From Cohaesibacter haloalkalitolerans (lineage in GTDB: Bacteria > Pseudomonadota > Alphaproteobacteria > Rhizobiales > Cohaesibacteraceae), in contig NZ_QNUM01000002.1 of NCBI RefSeq assembly GCF_003574655.1, positions 124,001-188,000 on the forward strand: a stretch of 64,000 nucleotides of DNA, given 5' to 3'. The notes beneath the pieces were generated by a model, which saw only the letters and a list, made by a program, of their open reading frames with translations, had not been told where the DNA came from and did not search any database. Below, piece by piece: positions 9,263-18,497 of this stretch; position 1 is the stretch's first letter; every line of letters starts with the position of its first letter. Both the position numbers and the translations under genes were made by a program.

Positions 9263-9769
9263 CTAGTCCAGATCTTCCGTATTGCCCGAATAGCTGGCGA
9301 TTTCCCGCATTGCAGCCCGCAGATCGTCTTTACTCATGCTCTCGATCGGCAGGGATACGAACCGTCCGATACGATCGGACAGTTGGGCATAAGCCGTCAG
9401 GAAAGCCAATTGCATGTCCTTGTCATCTCCCACCTCGGCAGCCGGATCGGCGATGCCCCAGTGGGCAATGGCCGGATTGCCCGGCCAGATCGGGCAATTT
9501 TCGCCGGCCGTATGATCGCAGACGGTGATGATATGATCCATTTTCGGGCTGCCCGGCTGGTTGAACTCGCTCCAGTTCTTGGAACGCAGGCGGCAGATCT
9601 GATAGCCAAATTTTTCCAGCAGCTGGATGGCCCATGGGTTCGGCTGGCTTATTGTCAGGCTGCCGGCAGAAAAGGCCCTGAACCGCCCTTGTCCGACGCG
9701 GCCCAATATGGCTTCAGCCATGATGGATCGAGATGAATTGCCGGTACAAAGGAAAAGGACATTCTGCAT
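9263..9769 (-). CDS. Arsenate reductase of the low-molecular-weight phosphatase type
   Basis: A 168-residue member of the LMW protein tyrosine phosphatase / ArsC family. The N-terminal catalytic P-loop is FLCTGNSSRS with Cys8 and Arg14 (C-x5-R), and a general-acid region with DPA is present (IADPAAEVGDD). Such enzymes reduce arsenate to arsenite using thioredoxin or glutaredoxin. The upstream ArsR-type gene on the same strand supports an arsenic role. No arsenite efflux pump (arsB/acr3) is next to it in this window, so export must be encoded elsewhere or the function may differ. Confidence is high for the family, moderate for arsenate. Confidence 0.82.
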   Translation of the reverse strand: MQNVLFLCTGNSSRSIMAEAILGRVGQGRFRAFSAGSLTISQPNPWAIQLLEKFGYQICRLRSKNWSEFNQPGSPKMDHIITVCDHTAGENCPIWPGNPAIAHWGIADPAAEVGDDKDMQLAFLTAYAQLSDRIGRFVSLPIESMSKDDLRAAMREIASYSGNTEDLD

Positions 9770-9895
9770 TGCGGGCTCCTCGCAGCGCGTTCGATCAGGG
9801 AATCGTCAGGGGATACGATTGAAAGATTCAGAAAAGGGTATAACCCAGCAGACACCACACTTTTGAGGCGATTGATACTAACCTATCGGATTAGA

Positions 9896-10303
9896 TCACG
9901 CTTCTTTTACCTGCTGTGCCGCGGCATGTTCGACATCAAGGTCAAACCGGGGCCGGTCGACATCGATTTCCCCCGGCATAGCCGTCGGGCATTCATCCTG
10001 AAGGAAGGCCATGAGGTCGTTGAGACAGTCCTCAAGCCCGAAATAGATGATGTTGCGACCGCTGCGCTCCGAGTTGATGAGACCCGCCCGCTGCAGAATG
10101 GACAGATGGGTCGACAGGGTGTTGTGCGGCACGTCCAGCCTCCGGGCGATTTCGCCAGCTCCCAGCCCCTTTGGCCCCGCCTTGGACAGCAGCCGAAAGA
10201 CCTCAAGCCGCGTCTCCTGAGCCAATGCGGAAAGGATGATCTGCGCCCGGGTTTGGGACTTCCATGTGCTGGTATTCGTATTGGTGTTGGTGGCGGTGTT
10301 CAT
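9896..10303 (-). CDS. ArsR-family helix-turn-helix regulator
   Basis: A 135-residue winged-helix repressor. The HTH is visible around residues 45-85: LAQETRLEVFRLL, then GEIARRLDVPHNTLSTHL (recognition helix) and LQRAGLI-x-SERSGRNIIYFG (wing). The N-terminus is a short Asn-Thr repeat. It lies 126 bases upstream of arsC on the same strand, so it probably controls itself and arsC. The classical ELCVCDL metal site is absent, so if it senses a ligand it does so differently. ATG 10303 is preceded by GAGGCAGG; a longer frame to 10405 lacks such a site. Confidence 0.85.
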   Translation of the reverse strand: MNTATNTNTNTSTWKSQTRAQIILSALAQETRLEVFRLLSKAGPKGLGAGEIARRLDVPHNTLSTHLSILQRAGLINSERSGRNIIYFGLEDCLNDLMAFLQDECPTAMPGEIDVDRPRFDLDVEHAAAQQVKEA

Positions 10304-10706
10304 TGCAAACCTGCCTCTGGAATCTGCTGATGCGCCGAAGCGAGACGTGTCCACGCAAGGGACAATGCGATGGCAGGGACACGATGAGAAAGCGGCAGCC
10401 TGCATGACAAGGCCGACTACAGGTCGATGGATATCGACAGCTCATGACACTGACATGACAGCAACGGCCAAAATTGCACCTGCACACAAAAGTTGCCAGC
10501 ATTTGTAATGCAATGCCCAATCCGAGGGGATATATAGAGGGAGGAGCTTTCGTCGGAAGAGCCACGGCCCTGGCAGACAAGATGGAACCGGCAAGGGAGG
10601 CCCCTGCAACAGCAGGCAGAAAAAATGGCCCCTTTTCCAGTTTCACCTTGATCTGAACGACAGGGCAGGTACAGAAGGACTCCTAAACAGAAGGAATGGA
10701 AAGAAA
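10304..10706. other. Gene-free 403-bp interval between divergent arsR-type and ppdK genes
   Basis: This holds two divergent promoters. I see no convincing gene or terminator. An AT-rich patch GGGGATATATAGAGGG near 10527-10542 could be part of a promoter but has no matched -35 element that I can defend. Confidence 0.45.
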
Positions 10707-13379
10707 ATGGTTCTGTCGTCTCATTGGGTCTTTAATTTCGGCGGTGGCAAAGCGGATGGCAACGCCAAGATGCGCAACCTGCTTGGCAGCAAGGGAGCCA
10801 ACCTTGCCGAAATGACCAACATGGGACTGCCGGTGCCACCGGGCTTCACCATCTCGACCGAATTGTGCAACAGCTACTTCGCCATGGGGCATGTCTATCC
10901 GGCCAGCCTGAGGGGCGAGGTGGATGCCGCCATCGAGCGCATCTGTACAGAAACCGGTCGTCGTCCCGGCGACCCGGACAAGCCGCTGCTGCTGTCGATC
11001 CGCTCGGGTGCGCGCATCTCCATGCCGGGCATGATGGAAGCCATTCTCAATCTCGGCCTCAACGACGAGACCGTGAAAGCCTTGGCACGGGAGACCGGAG
11101 ATGCCCGATTTGCCTATGACAACTATCGCCGCTTCATCCAGAAATACAGCGACGTGGTGCTTGGGATCGACCAGATCGCCTTTGAGGAGATCATCGAGGA
11201 CTACAAGGATGAACGGGGCGTCCTTTATGATTCCGCCCTCACGGCCGAAAACTGGATGGAGATCATCGACGCCTTCAAGGCGATGATCCTGGATGAACTC
11301 GATGAGGACTTCCCACAGGAATTCGACAAGCAGCTGTGGGGCGCAATCAGCACGGTTTTCTCCTCCTGGATGAATGCCCGTGCCATCACCTATCGCCATC
11401 TGCATGACATTCCGGAAGACTGGGGCACCTCTGCCATCGTGCAGGCCATGGTGTTCGGCAATCTCAATGACCAGTCCGCCGTGGCGGTCGCCTTTACGCG
11501 CAGTCAGGAAACCGGCGAGAAGAAGCTGGAGGGATGCTTCCTGCCCAATGCCCACGGCGAGGACATCATCGACGGCGAGTGCAAGCCGCTGCCTCTGACC
11601 CATTCGGAAGGCTCCGACGTCAAGAGCATGCAGGAGCTGATGCCGACGCTGTTCAGCCAGTTTCTTGCCATTTGCGAGCAGTTGGAAACCCACTACAAGG
11701 ACATGATGAAGCTCGGCATCACCATCGAGAATGGCAAGCTGTGGCTGCTGCAAGCCCGGGCAGCAACCCGCACGCCGAAGGCAGCCCTGCGGGTGGCTGT
11801 GGATCTGGCCAAGGAGGGTTTGATCAACGAGGCCGAGGCAGTCTCGCGGGTTGACCCGCGGTCGCTCGATCAGTTGCTGCACCCGACCATTTCCGACAGC
11901 GAAAAGCGCATCGTCTTTGCCAAGGGCATGGCGGCTTCACCGGGGGCAGCCTCCGGCCATCTGGTTTTCAGCACACGGGACGCGGAAGAATTCGTCAGCC
12001 ACGGCCGTCAGGTCATCCTGATGCGCATCGAAACCAGCCCGGAAGATGTGCATGGCATGCATGTTGCCCGTGGCATCGTCACCGCACGTGGTGGCATGAC
12101 CAGCCACGCCGCCGTCGTGGCGCGCGGCATGGGCATTCCATGTGTGACCGGCGCAAGTGCGCTGCAGATCGACTATCAGGAAGAGTCAGTCACCTCCGGT
12201 TCGGTCACCCTGCGCAAGGGCGACCTGATCACCATCGACGGCAGCACGGGAGACGTGCTCAATGGCGACGTCCAGATGCAGAACCCGGAACTGAGCGAGG
12301 AATTCGCCACGCTGATGGAATGGGTCGACAATATCCGCCGCCTGAAGGTGCGTTGCAATGCCGATACGCCGCAGGACGCCAAGGCGGCGCGCGATTTCGG
12401 CGCCGAGGGCATCGGCCTTTGCCGCACCGAGCACATGTTCTTTCAGGACGATCGCATCTTTGACATTCGTGCGATGATCATCGCCACCAGCGAGGAAGAC
12501 CGACGCCGCTCGATGGACAAGCTGTTGCCGCTGCAGCGGGCCGACTTCGAGGCGCTGTTCGAGACGATGGCCGGGCTGCCGGTCACCATCCGCCTGCTCG
12601 ACCCACCGCTGCATGAGTTTCTGCCCAACCAGCCCGAGGATATTGCGGCGATGGCGCGGGCGCTGAAAATGGATGAGGCAAGCCTCAAGAGCCGCATTCA
12701 CGCCATGCACGAATTCAACCCGATGCTCGGCCACCGTGGCTGTCGGCTTGCCATTTCCAAGCCCGAGGTGGTTGAAATGCAGGCCCGCGCCATTTTCGAG
12801 GCTGCCGTTGCGGCTGGCGAGAAGACCGGAGCACCAGTACAGCCGGAAATCATGGTGCCACTGGTTTCCATTCGCGAGGAACTGGAGTTCGTCAAGGCGC
12901 GCATTGATTCCACCGCCAAGGCAGTGATGAAGGAGATGGGTCACGAGATCGACTATATGGTCGGCACGATGATCGAGCTGCCGCGCGCCGCCCTGCAGGC
13001 TCGCAAGATCGCTGAATCGGCAGAATTCTTCTCCTTCGGCACCAACGACCTGACCCAGACAACCTATGGCATCAGCCGTGACGACGCCGCCCGCTTCATC
13101 GCCGACTATATCAAGGCCGGTGTTCTGGAGCAGGATCCCTTCATCTCGATCGATATCGAGGGGGTCGGCGAGCTGATCGAGATCGCTTCCGAGCGCGGGC
13201 GCTTTGCCCGCCCCGACATCAAGCTTGGCATTTGCGGCGAGCATGGGGGTGATCCCGTTTCCATCGAATTCTGCGAGCGGGTCGGCCTCGACTATGTCTC
13301 CTGTTCGCCCTATCGCGTGCCGATTGCCCGCCTTGCGGCTGCTCAGGCAACCCTCAGACGGCATCAGATGATCAAGTGA
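10707..13379 (+). CDS. ppdK: Pyruvate, phosphate dikinase
   Basis: An 890-residue PPDK that interconverts pyruvate + ATP + Pi and PEP + AMP + PPi. In bacteria it serves gluconeogenesis or glycolytic balance. The N-terminal ATP-grasp part contains G-SKGANLAEM and RSGAR-x-SMPGMM. The central swivelling domain carries the phosphorylated His467 in GGMTSHAAVVARGMG. The C-terminal PEP/pyruvate barrel has the FGTNDLTQTT segment and the catalytic Cys843 in GICGEHGG. Length and domain order are normal. An AGAAGGA sequence lies upstream of the ATG. A stem (GGCGGA/TCCGCC) near 13396-13419 lies just after the gene but has no T-run. Confidence 0.96.
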   Translation: MVLSSHWVFNFGGGKADGNAKMRNLLGSKGANLAEMTNMGLPVPPGFTISTELCNSYFAMGHVYPASLRGEVDAAIERICTETGRRPGDPDKPLLLSIRSGARISMPGMMEAILNLGLNDETVKALARETGDARFAYDNYRRFIQKYSDVVLGIDQIAFEEIIEDYKDERGVLYDSALTAENWMEIIDAFKAMILDELDEDFPQEFDKQLWGAISTVFSSWMNARAITYRHLHDIPEDWGTSAIVQAMVFGNLNDQSAVAVAFTRSQETGEKKLEGCFLPNAHGEDIIDGECKPLPLTHSEGSDVKSMQELMPTLFSQFLAICEQLETHYKDMMKLGITIENGKLWLLQARAATRTPKAALRVAVDLAKEGLINEAEAVSRVDPRSLDQLLHPTISDSEKRIVFAKGMAASPGAASGHLVFSTRDAEEFVSHGRQVILMRIETSPEDVHGMHVARGIVTARGGMTSHAAVVARGMGIPCVTGASALQIDYQEESVTSGSVTLRKGDLITIDGSTGDVLNGDVQMQNPELSEEFATLMEWVDNIRRLKVRCNADTPQDAKAARDFGAEGIGLCRTEHMFFQDDRIFDIRAMIIATSEEDRRRSMDKLLPLQRADFEALFETMAGLPVTIRLLDPPLHEFLPNQPEDIAAMARALKMDEASLKSRIHAMHEFNPMLGHRGCRLAISKPEVVEMQARAIFEAAVAAGEKTGAPVQPEIMVPLVSIREELEFVKARIDSTAKAVMKEMGHEIDYMVGTMIELPRAALQARKIAESAEFFSFGTNDLTQTTYGISRDDAARFIADYIKAGVLEQDPFISIDIEGVGELIEIASERGRFARPDIKLGICGEHGGDPVSIEFCERVGLDYVSCSPYRVPIARLAAAQATLRRHQMIK

Positions 13380-13648
13380 CCGATGCAACAGGGCGGAGGC
13401 GGACCTTGTCGGCTCCGCCATCGCCGCAAAAATTTCGGCGCGAGAGAGGTAGTACACAGGGAAAGCGCAAAACATGCGGTCACCATCATTATTTCCGCAA
13501 ATTTTCTGTATTTTTGAAACCACAACACGATAATATTGCATTTTTCGCAAGGATATCCGTAAACTATCCGGTGTAAACAGCAGCCTTGATCCCTCATTGC
13601 GCCAAAGGCTGGCGCGATGCGGGATCCTTTCCGAGCCGGACCAATAGC

Positions 13649-14278
13649 ATGACCAGCGTCTATCTTCAGGGAACTCTTATCGGCCTTGCCATTGCGGCTC
13701 CTGTCGGGCCGATCGGCCTCTTGTGCATCCGTCGCACCTTGCGGGACGGACGGCTCATCGGCGTCGCCACCGGCATGGGTGCGGCAACTGCCGACGGCCT
13801 GTACGGGCTCATCACCGCAATGGGGCTTTCAGTGTCCGGCCTGCTAGTCAGCCACGGCGACTGGATGCGCCTTGGCGGCGGGTTGCTGATCCTCTATCTC
13901 GGTGTCACCACATTTCTGCGTGGCTTTCAGCCTCAGGGGCATGATGCGGCTTCAGCTCCCCCTGCCCATGCTCCGCTCAAGGCCTACGGCACTACCTTCC
14001 TGCTGACAGTTTCCAACCCGGCGACCATCATCGCCTTCATCGGCATGATTTCCGGCCTGTCCAAAGGGGCAGAGAGCGGGCCCGGTGCCGCCTACTGGCT
14101 GGTGCTCGGCGTCTTTTGTGGCTCGGCCCTGTGGTGGTTCATTCTGGTCGGCATCACGTCACTGCTGCGCGGGCTGGTGTCGGACCGGTTCATGCAGGCG
14201 GTTGATTTCGGCTCAGGTGCATTGCTTTCGTTCTGGGGCGGCATGCTCATCTGGCAGGCTGGCCAGACGCTATTCTGA
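13649..14278 (+). CDS. LysE/RhtB-family amino-acid or metabolite exporter
   Basis: A 209-residue inner-membrane protein with about six hydrophobic helices. The family motif is at the N-terminus (LIGLAIAAPVGPIGLLCIRR, then GMGAATADGLYG), and the middle helix has TVSNPATIIAFIGM, typical of LysE. Exported substrate is unknown. ATG 13649 was preferred over an upstream TTG (13586) because translation from it begins directly at the first helix. The preceding 270 bases contain AT-rich DNA likely to hold its promoter. Confidence 0.85.
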   Translation: MTSVYLQGTLIGLAIAAPVGPIGLLCIRRTLRDGRLIGVATGMGAATADGLYGLITAMGLSVSGLLVSHGDWMRLGGGLLILYLGVTTFLRGFQPQGHDAASAPPAHAPLKAYGTTFLLTVSNPATIIAFIGMISGLSKGAESGPGAAYWLVLGVFCGSALWWFILVGITSLLRGLVSDRFMQAVDFGSGALLSFWGGMLIWQAGQTLF

Positions 14279-14436
14279 GCCCCTGTTGATGCAGCCTTGA
14301 GCAGTAACGCCGAAAGCTGTCCGCACCTCTATGGGACACCCCCCATCAGGAGTTCTACGTCTAACGTCTGTCTGGCCTCCTCCGGGTCATCTGGTTAAGC
14401 GATAAGGCAACGCCTGAAACGCCGAAACCGGGATCC

Positions 14437-15417
14437 ATGACCACAACAGCAGCCACCAGTAGCGCCTCTGCCCTGACCCTCGACGCCATTCGCGACGGAG
14501 GCAAGAAGGCTTTGGCGCGCGCACTCAGCGCGCTGGAGGCTGAGGACGGCAGCCTTGCCGTGGCCCGGTTGCTGGACGAAGCAGCGCACAATGCTACAGC
14601 GCATGTCGTGGGGCTGACCGGCCCACCGGGGGTTGGCAAATCAACATTGACCAATGCCCTTATCCGCCACTGGCGCGCCAATGGTGAGCGGGTTGGCGTT
14701 CTGGCGGTGGATCCTTCCTCCCGATTTTCGCAAGGCGCTCTCCTTGGTGACCGCACCCGGCTCGACACAGACCCGAGCGACAAGGACATGTTCGTCCGCT
14801 CCATGGCTGCGCGAGATCGCCTGGGGGGGCTCTCGAATGAGGCGGTTGCTGCCATTGTGCTCATGCGGGCGCTGTTCGACAGGGTGCTGGTGGAAAGCGT
14901 CGGCATCGGCCAGTCCGAAGCCGATATCGCCTTTGCCACGGATACTGTGATTCTCTGCATCCAGCCGGGTTCAGGCGACAGCCTGCAATTCATGAAGGCG
15001 GGCGTGATGGAGCTGCCCGACGTCATCGTCGTGACCAAGGCAGATGTCGGCAAGCCGGCCATGCGCGCCAAGGCCGATCTCGAAGGAGCCCTGTCGCTGA
15101 CCATGCGCAAGGACAAGGACTGGTCCGTGCCCGTGTTGCTGGTCTCAGCTTTCGACGATACAGGGTTACAACAACTTATAGCAGAAATTAGCCGACACTA
15201 CGGCAGTTTGCTGGAAAGCGAGAAATTCCTGTCAATCCGTCAGGATCAGGCAACACTTTGGTTGCTGGATCGCATTCGCAGAAAATTCGGAGAGATTGGC
15301 CTCGCGCAGATCAACGCCCGGGAACTCATCCATCGAGCTGGCGGCCCGTTCATGGCAGAACAGATGATCTCGGAGGATTTGTCACAAAGACTTGCAAAGA
15401 AGGTGGATGACTTGTGA
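14437..15417 (+). CDS. meaB: MeaB/ArgK-type G3E GTPase
   Basis: A 326-residue P-loop GTPase of the MeaB (MMAA/ArgK) group, which protects and reactivates adenosylcobalamin-dependent methylmalonyl-CoA mutase. Walker A is GPPGVGKST near residues 64-72. The Mg-binding and switch region is AVDPSSRFSQGALLGDRTR, the second switch is VESVGIGQSEADI, and the base-specificity motif is VTKAD. No mutase gene is nearby, so the client is inferred from the family only. The family usually reads ETVGVGQSE, so VESVGIGQSE is a mild variant. Confidence 0.88.
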   Translation: MTTTAATSSASALTLDAIRDGGKKALARALSALEAEDGSLAVARLLDEAAHNATAHVVGLTGPPGVGKSTLTNALIRHWRANGERVGVLAVDPSSRFSQGALLGDRTRLDTDPSDKDMFVRSMAARDRLGGLSNEAVAAIVLMRALFDRVLVESVGIGQSEADIAFATDTVILCIQPGSGDSLQFMKAGVMELPDVIVVTKADVGKPAMRAKADLEGALSLTMRKDKDWSVPVLLVSAFDDTGLQQLIAEISRHYGSLLESEKFLSIRQDQATLWLLDRIRRKFGEIGLAQINARELIHRAGGPFMAEQMISEDLSQRLAKKVDDL

Positions 15418-15656
15418 AACTGGTCGGCTGCAAATAAAAGCAAATGGTTAAAACAACCTGAAACGCTTCCGTACATTGGCTCCATCGGAAATTATTGATA
15501 TGAAACAATTCAGTTCGGCATGGAGGAAAATATTCGTAGCGAACACTTGCGTTTTGGGAGGTTAGATCTCGTATTATGGGAAAATTTTTCTATTCATAAC
15601 TTTTTCCTATTGGAAATTTGGTAAATTATGCAATTTAAAACGCGAAAAGGTATAAT

Positions 15657-15882
15657 TTTTGGGTGATTTAATATTCATTTCCAGTTAGATTTGAATTGCC
15701 TAAATGCATGCTCGGGGGAGCGTCACCTTATTTGGCTCTAGGTGTAGTGCGGACATTCTGCGGGGACTGTTCTGACAATCGCCTCCTACGTTTGAAGTTC
15801 TTTGCTGGTTTGAACCAAACGGAAGAGCAAGCTTTTAGGTATTACTTGCCCGGACCCTTTTCAGGGCTCCGGGCATTTTTTT
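15657..15882 (+). ncRNA. Candidate structured small RNA ending in an intrinsic terminator
   Basis: A TATAAT box stands at 15651-15656. Downstream, the arm at 15698-15713 (GCCTAAATGCATGCTC) can pair with 15825-15840 (GAGCAAGCTTTTAGGT) in a 16-position helix with only two mismatches, one G-T pair and 13 Watson-Crick pairs. Inside are smaller stems: CACC/GGTG (15724-15744), GCGGA/TCTGC (15749-15761), and GTTTG/CAAAC enclosing GTTC/GAAC (15790-15820). A strong terminator (15848-15882) follows at once. A long closing helix around a roughly 150-nt body is the architecture of 6S RNA, but I cannot confirm that assignment. No -35 box fits well. Confidence 0.45.
15848..15882 (+). terminator. Strong intrinsic terminator ending the RNA candidate
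   Basis: A stem GCCCGGA/TCCGGGC extends inward through CCC/GGG with a TTTTCA loop, then A and seven T. No protein gene ends just upstream: meaB stops 430 bases earlier. Confidence 0.88.
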
Positions 15883-16326
15883 ATCCAGACGTCCGAATCT
15901 GTGCCCTGCGTTACCCTCCCCAACGCCTCTACAACCAGAAATGTGCATTGACGACCAGAATGCATTCTGTTGCCAAAAACCTTTTCAGAACCCGATTTGC
16001 CACTTTCCTCCACATATTCGTGCTGCAAAATGCGACGCATTGTCATTTTTCACTAGAGAAAATTTTTCCTGCCCAAGCTTCGCCTCATTGACCAGTTACG
16101 GGGCCAGCAGGGTGACCTGTGAGGGTGCCTGTCTAGGGCGCCGTCGGAAGGGACCGCTTATGGTTTTTTTAACGACAATTGCGACGTTAACGCTCTTTCA
16201 AGGTTAATGGTGCATTATTGCCTCTATGGATCGGTCGGTTTTCCGGTTTCTGTGCGTGCGCAGCCCAGCGTATCAATACGGGCATGCGATAGAGTGTAAT
16301 AGTTGCGTTGTGTAGTTGGTGACAGA

Positions 16327-18069
16327 ATGTCTAAATCCTTGCTTGGCCAAAAGAGCCCTGGTCTGACCGCCTGTCTGATGATCGGTACCGCATTGGTCCT
16401 TTCTTTCACTCAATCTCTCGACGAAGACAGGTCTGCTGCGGTCTCTCTGGCCGATCTTAGAAAGCAGGGTTGGACTGCGGAAACTTACGAACAAGCCTTC
16501 ATGACCCGGCAAGGCGCTGCCAGCCAGCAGCCAGCCCGGGCAAGCGCATCCGGTGCTTCGCAAGCGCCACTCCCCGTACAGACCGCTGCTTTTGCTCCCA
16601 CAAATGTTGTCGCCAGCGCTTCGGCTGGCCAGTTCCGCAAGGGCACCTATATCCAGATCTCCGAGCCTTCGGACAAGGCACCGGATATCCGCTCACAGCA
16701 GTCCTATGCAGTTGCCAGATTGTCGGATCTGGAACCGACCCTCACGGTCGATGCAAGCCGCAAGGGCGATCGCCGCCGCAGCTGGACATGGGAGCCGTTC
16801 AAGGTTGCCCACGGACGTCGCGACATTGCCATGAACTGGTCGGGTTCCGTCTGGCACATGGCAAGCCCTGTGGCAGAGGAAAGCAACGACGCCTTGCCAA
16901 AGCTGGCTTTTGAGCCTGCTGACGACTTGACGATGGTCATGGCCGATGCACAGCATTTTCTCAAGTCCGACAGCTTCCCGGACGGCTCAGACATGATGTT
17001 CGCGCAGAATGGCAACGACTCCGGGACCACAGAAGCAGTTGACCCGACCGTCACCGGCTCGACAGCCCTTGCCTATGCGCCAACCTCGGACAGCACCGAG
17101 GCACCATTCGAAGCCATCCTGACCGAGCAGCGCAAGGGCGCCATCAGTGAAGACAATCAGGTGACCGTGATCGATGCGATCGACGATTACAACAGCACCG
17201 GCGACGACGGCCCGGCCAAGGCATCCGGCAATGGCGCAACACTGCTAGCCTCTCTGCCCCCTATCAACGCCCTGCCCCGCGCTCGGGTTCCATATTCTTC
17301 CACGACAGCCGAAGTCGCCCAGACGTTGCCTCAACCGTCGCCTCAGCCGTTGCCCAAGGTCAGCAAGCCGCTTGACATTTCTCCCATCGTAGCCGATGCC
17401 AAGCCGCATCTGACCGAGGAGACCGAAAGCACGCAACAGGCAGCACAGGAAAAATCGGTTCCGTTGACCCTTGCCCGCAGCCAGGCAAGGCGCGCCGAGC
17501 TTAAGCTGGCCAAACTCGCTGATACCGATGAGGAAGAACCGACCAAGAAGAAGTCCCGCTGGGCCAGCTGGTTCAACTTCTCCAGCCCCAAGAAGGCCAA
17601 GATCGATACCCGTGGCGAGCATGCCTGGGTAACGAACAAGATTCCGAAGTCTTCCTACACCAGCAAGCAGAAGACCTGTCTTGCCAACGCCATCTATTTT
17701 GAAAGCCGCTCCGAGCCCGAAACCGGCCAGATCGCCGTTGCCCAGGTTGTGATGAACCGCGTCAAGAACCCTGCCTATCCGGATTCGATTTGCGGCGTGG
17801 TCTATCAGAACCAGAACATGCGCAACGCCTGCCAGTTCTCCTTCGCCTGCGATGGCATTCCTGACCGTGTCCGTTCCAAGAAGGCCTGGGATCTGGCCGT
17901 GAAACTGGCCAACGAGGTCATCAACGAGGAAGTCTGGTTGAAAGACGTCGGCTCCGCGACCCATTATCATGCGACCTATGTCCGTCCGAAATGGGCCAAG
18001 ACGATGAAGAAAGCCGACAAGATCGGGTTGCACATCTTCTACAAGACCTATGGCGGCGGCTGGAGCTGA
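16327..18069 (+). CDS. Cell-wall hydrolase, SleB/CwlJ (Hydrolase_2) type
   Basis: A 580-residue envelope protein. It has a hydrophobic N-terminal segment near residues 13-27 (signal or anchor), then about 410 residues of low-complexity Ser/Ala/Pro-rich linker. The C-terminal 130 residues form a Hydrolase_2 domain (TCLANAIYFESRSEP, then QVVMNRV, then SICGVVYQ, then CQFSFACDG). The Glu of YFESR is the presumed lytic-transglycosylase acid. Family members cleave peptidoglycan. A basic Lys/Trp-rich stretch (KKKSRWASW) lies just before the domain. It ends in a strong terminator and is preceded by the long AT-rich region, so it stands alone. Confidence 0.85.
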   Translation: MSKSLLGQKSPGLTACLMIGTALVLSFTQSLDEDRSAAVSLADLRKQGWTAETYEQAFMTRQGAASQQPARASASGASQAPLPVQTAAFAPTNVVASASAGQFRKGTYIQISEPSDKAPDIRSQQSYAVARLSDLEPTLTVDASRKGDRRRSWTWEPFKVAHGRRDIAMNWSGSVWHMASPVAEESNDALPKLAFEPADDLTMVMADAQHFLKSDSFPDGSDMMFAQNGNDSGTTEAVDPTVTGSTALAYAPTSDSTEAPFEAILTEQRKGAISEDNQVTVIDAIDDYNSTGDDGPAKASGNGATLLASLPPINALPRARVPYSSTTAEVAQTLPQPSPQPLPKVSKPLDISPIVADAKPHLTEETESTQQAAQEKSVPLTLARSQARRAELKLAKLADTDEEEPTKKKSRWASWFNFSSPKKAKIDTRGEHAWVTNKIPKSSYTSKQKTCLANAIYFESRSEPETGQIAVAQVVMNRVKNPAYPDSICGVVYQNQNMRNACQFSFACDGIPDRVRSKKAWDLAVKLANEVINEEVWLKDVGSATHYHATYVRPKWAKTMKKADKIGLHIFYKTYGGGWS

Positions 18070-18175
18070 TCGCGATCAGAAGAATTCAGGCGGCCCTGCC
18101 GCCTGCTCTCCCCCGCAAGGGGGTGGCTTCAAGAAAGCCAGACAGTTCAAGACTCACGACACAAACTGCATCATT

Positions 18176-18200
18176 CGGGCCTTTCGGGGCCCGTTTTTTT
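18176..18200 (+). terminator. Intrinsic terminator of cell-wall hydrolase gene
   Basis: A 6-bp stem CGGGCC/GGCCCG with a six-base loop, followed by seven T. Confidence 0.88.
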
Positions 18201-18497
18201 GTTCTGTGATCAAAGGGCGCGGAAACTTTTTCCTCATTTTTACCCAACGACAGGGCATTTTGCACCGAAATCATACGCTTGAAGACGCCAGCGAGGTCAA
18301 AATCTGGCCTCCTCTATTTGGAACAACCCCAAATAGCTCCTCCACGATACTGAAAAGAATAATTTTTCTACAATTGCATCTTTCGAAAACATATATTGAT
18401 ATTCTTATTTGTTATGTAAATTATTTTTTTAGATCCTTCTGACAAAATACAACCTGAATTCAGCCCTCTCGAATTTTCTCACTTATTCGGTGCCCTC
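18201..18497. other. AT-rich leader region of the first chemoreceptor gene
   Basis: About 300 bases, strongly A/T-rich from 18345 to 18450. It presumably contains the chemoreceptor promoter, but I see no clear sigma-70 or flagellar sigma pair and no ORF of note. Confidence 0.45.

Larger units (their letters stand above)
15418..16326. other. 909-bp AT-rich gene-free region
   Basis: This is the longest gene-free stretch here and visibly richer in A/T than its flanks, especially 15480-15700. It contains a structured RNA candidate (15657-15882, listed separately). A second area at 16110-16171 has two small stems (CAGG-GTGA-CCTG and GGTGCC/GGCGCC) ahead of seven T. No ORF in either strand looks like a protein I recognise. 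Confidence 0.6.

Noticed and set aside
16110-16171. Stems and T7 run upstream of the cell-wall hydrolase considered as a riboswitch
   Set aside because: The stems are short and match no riboswitch consensus I know. They are only mentioned in the interval description.
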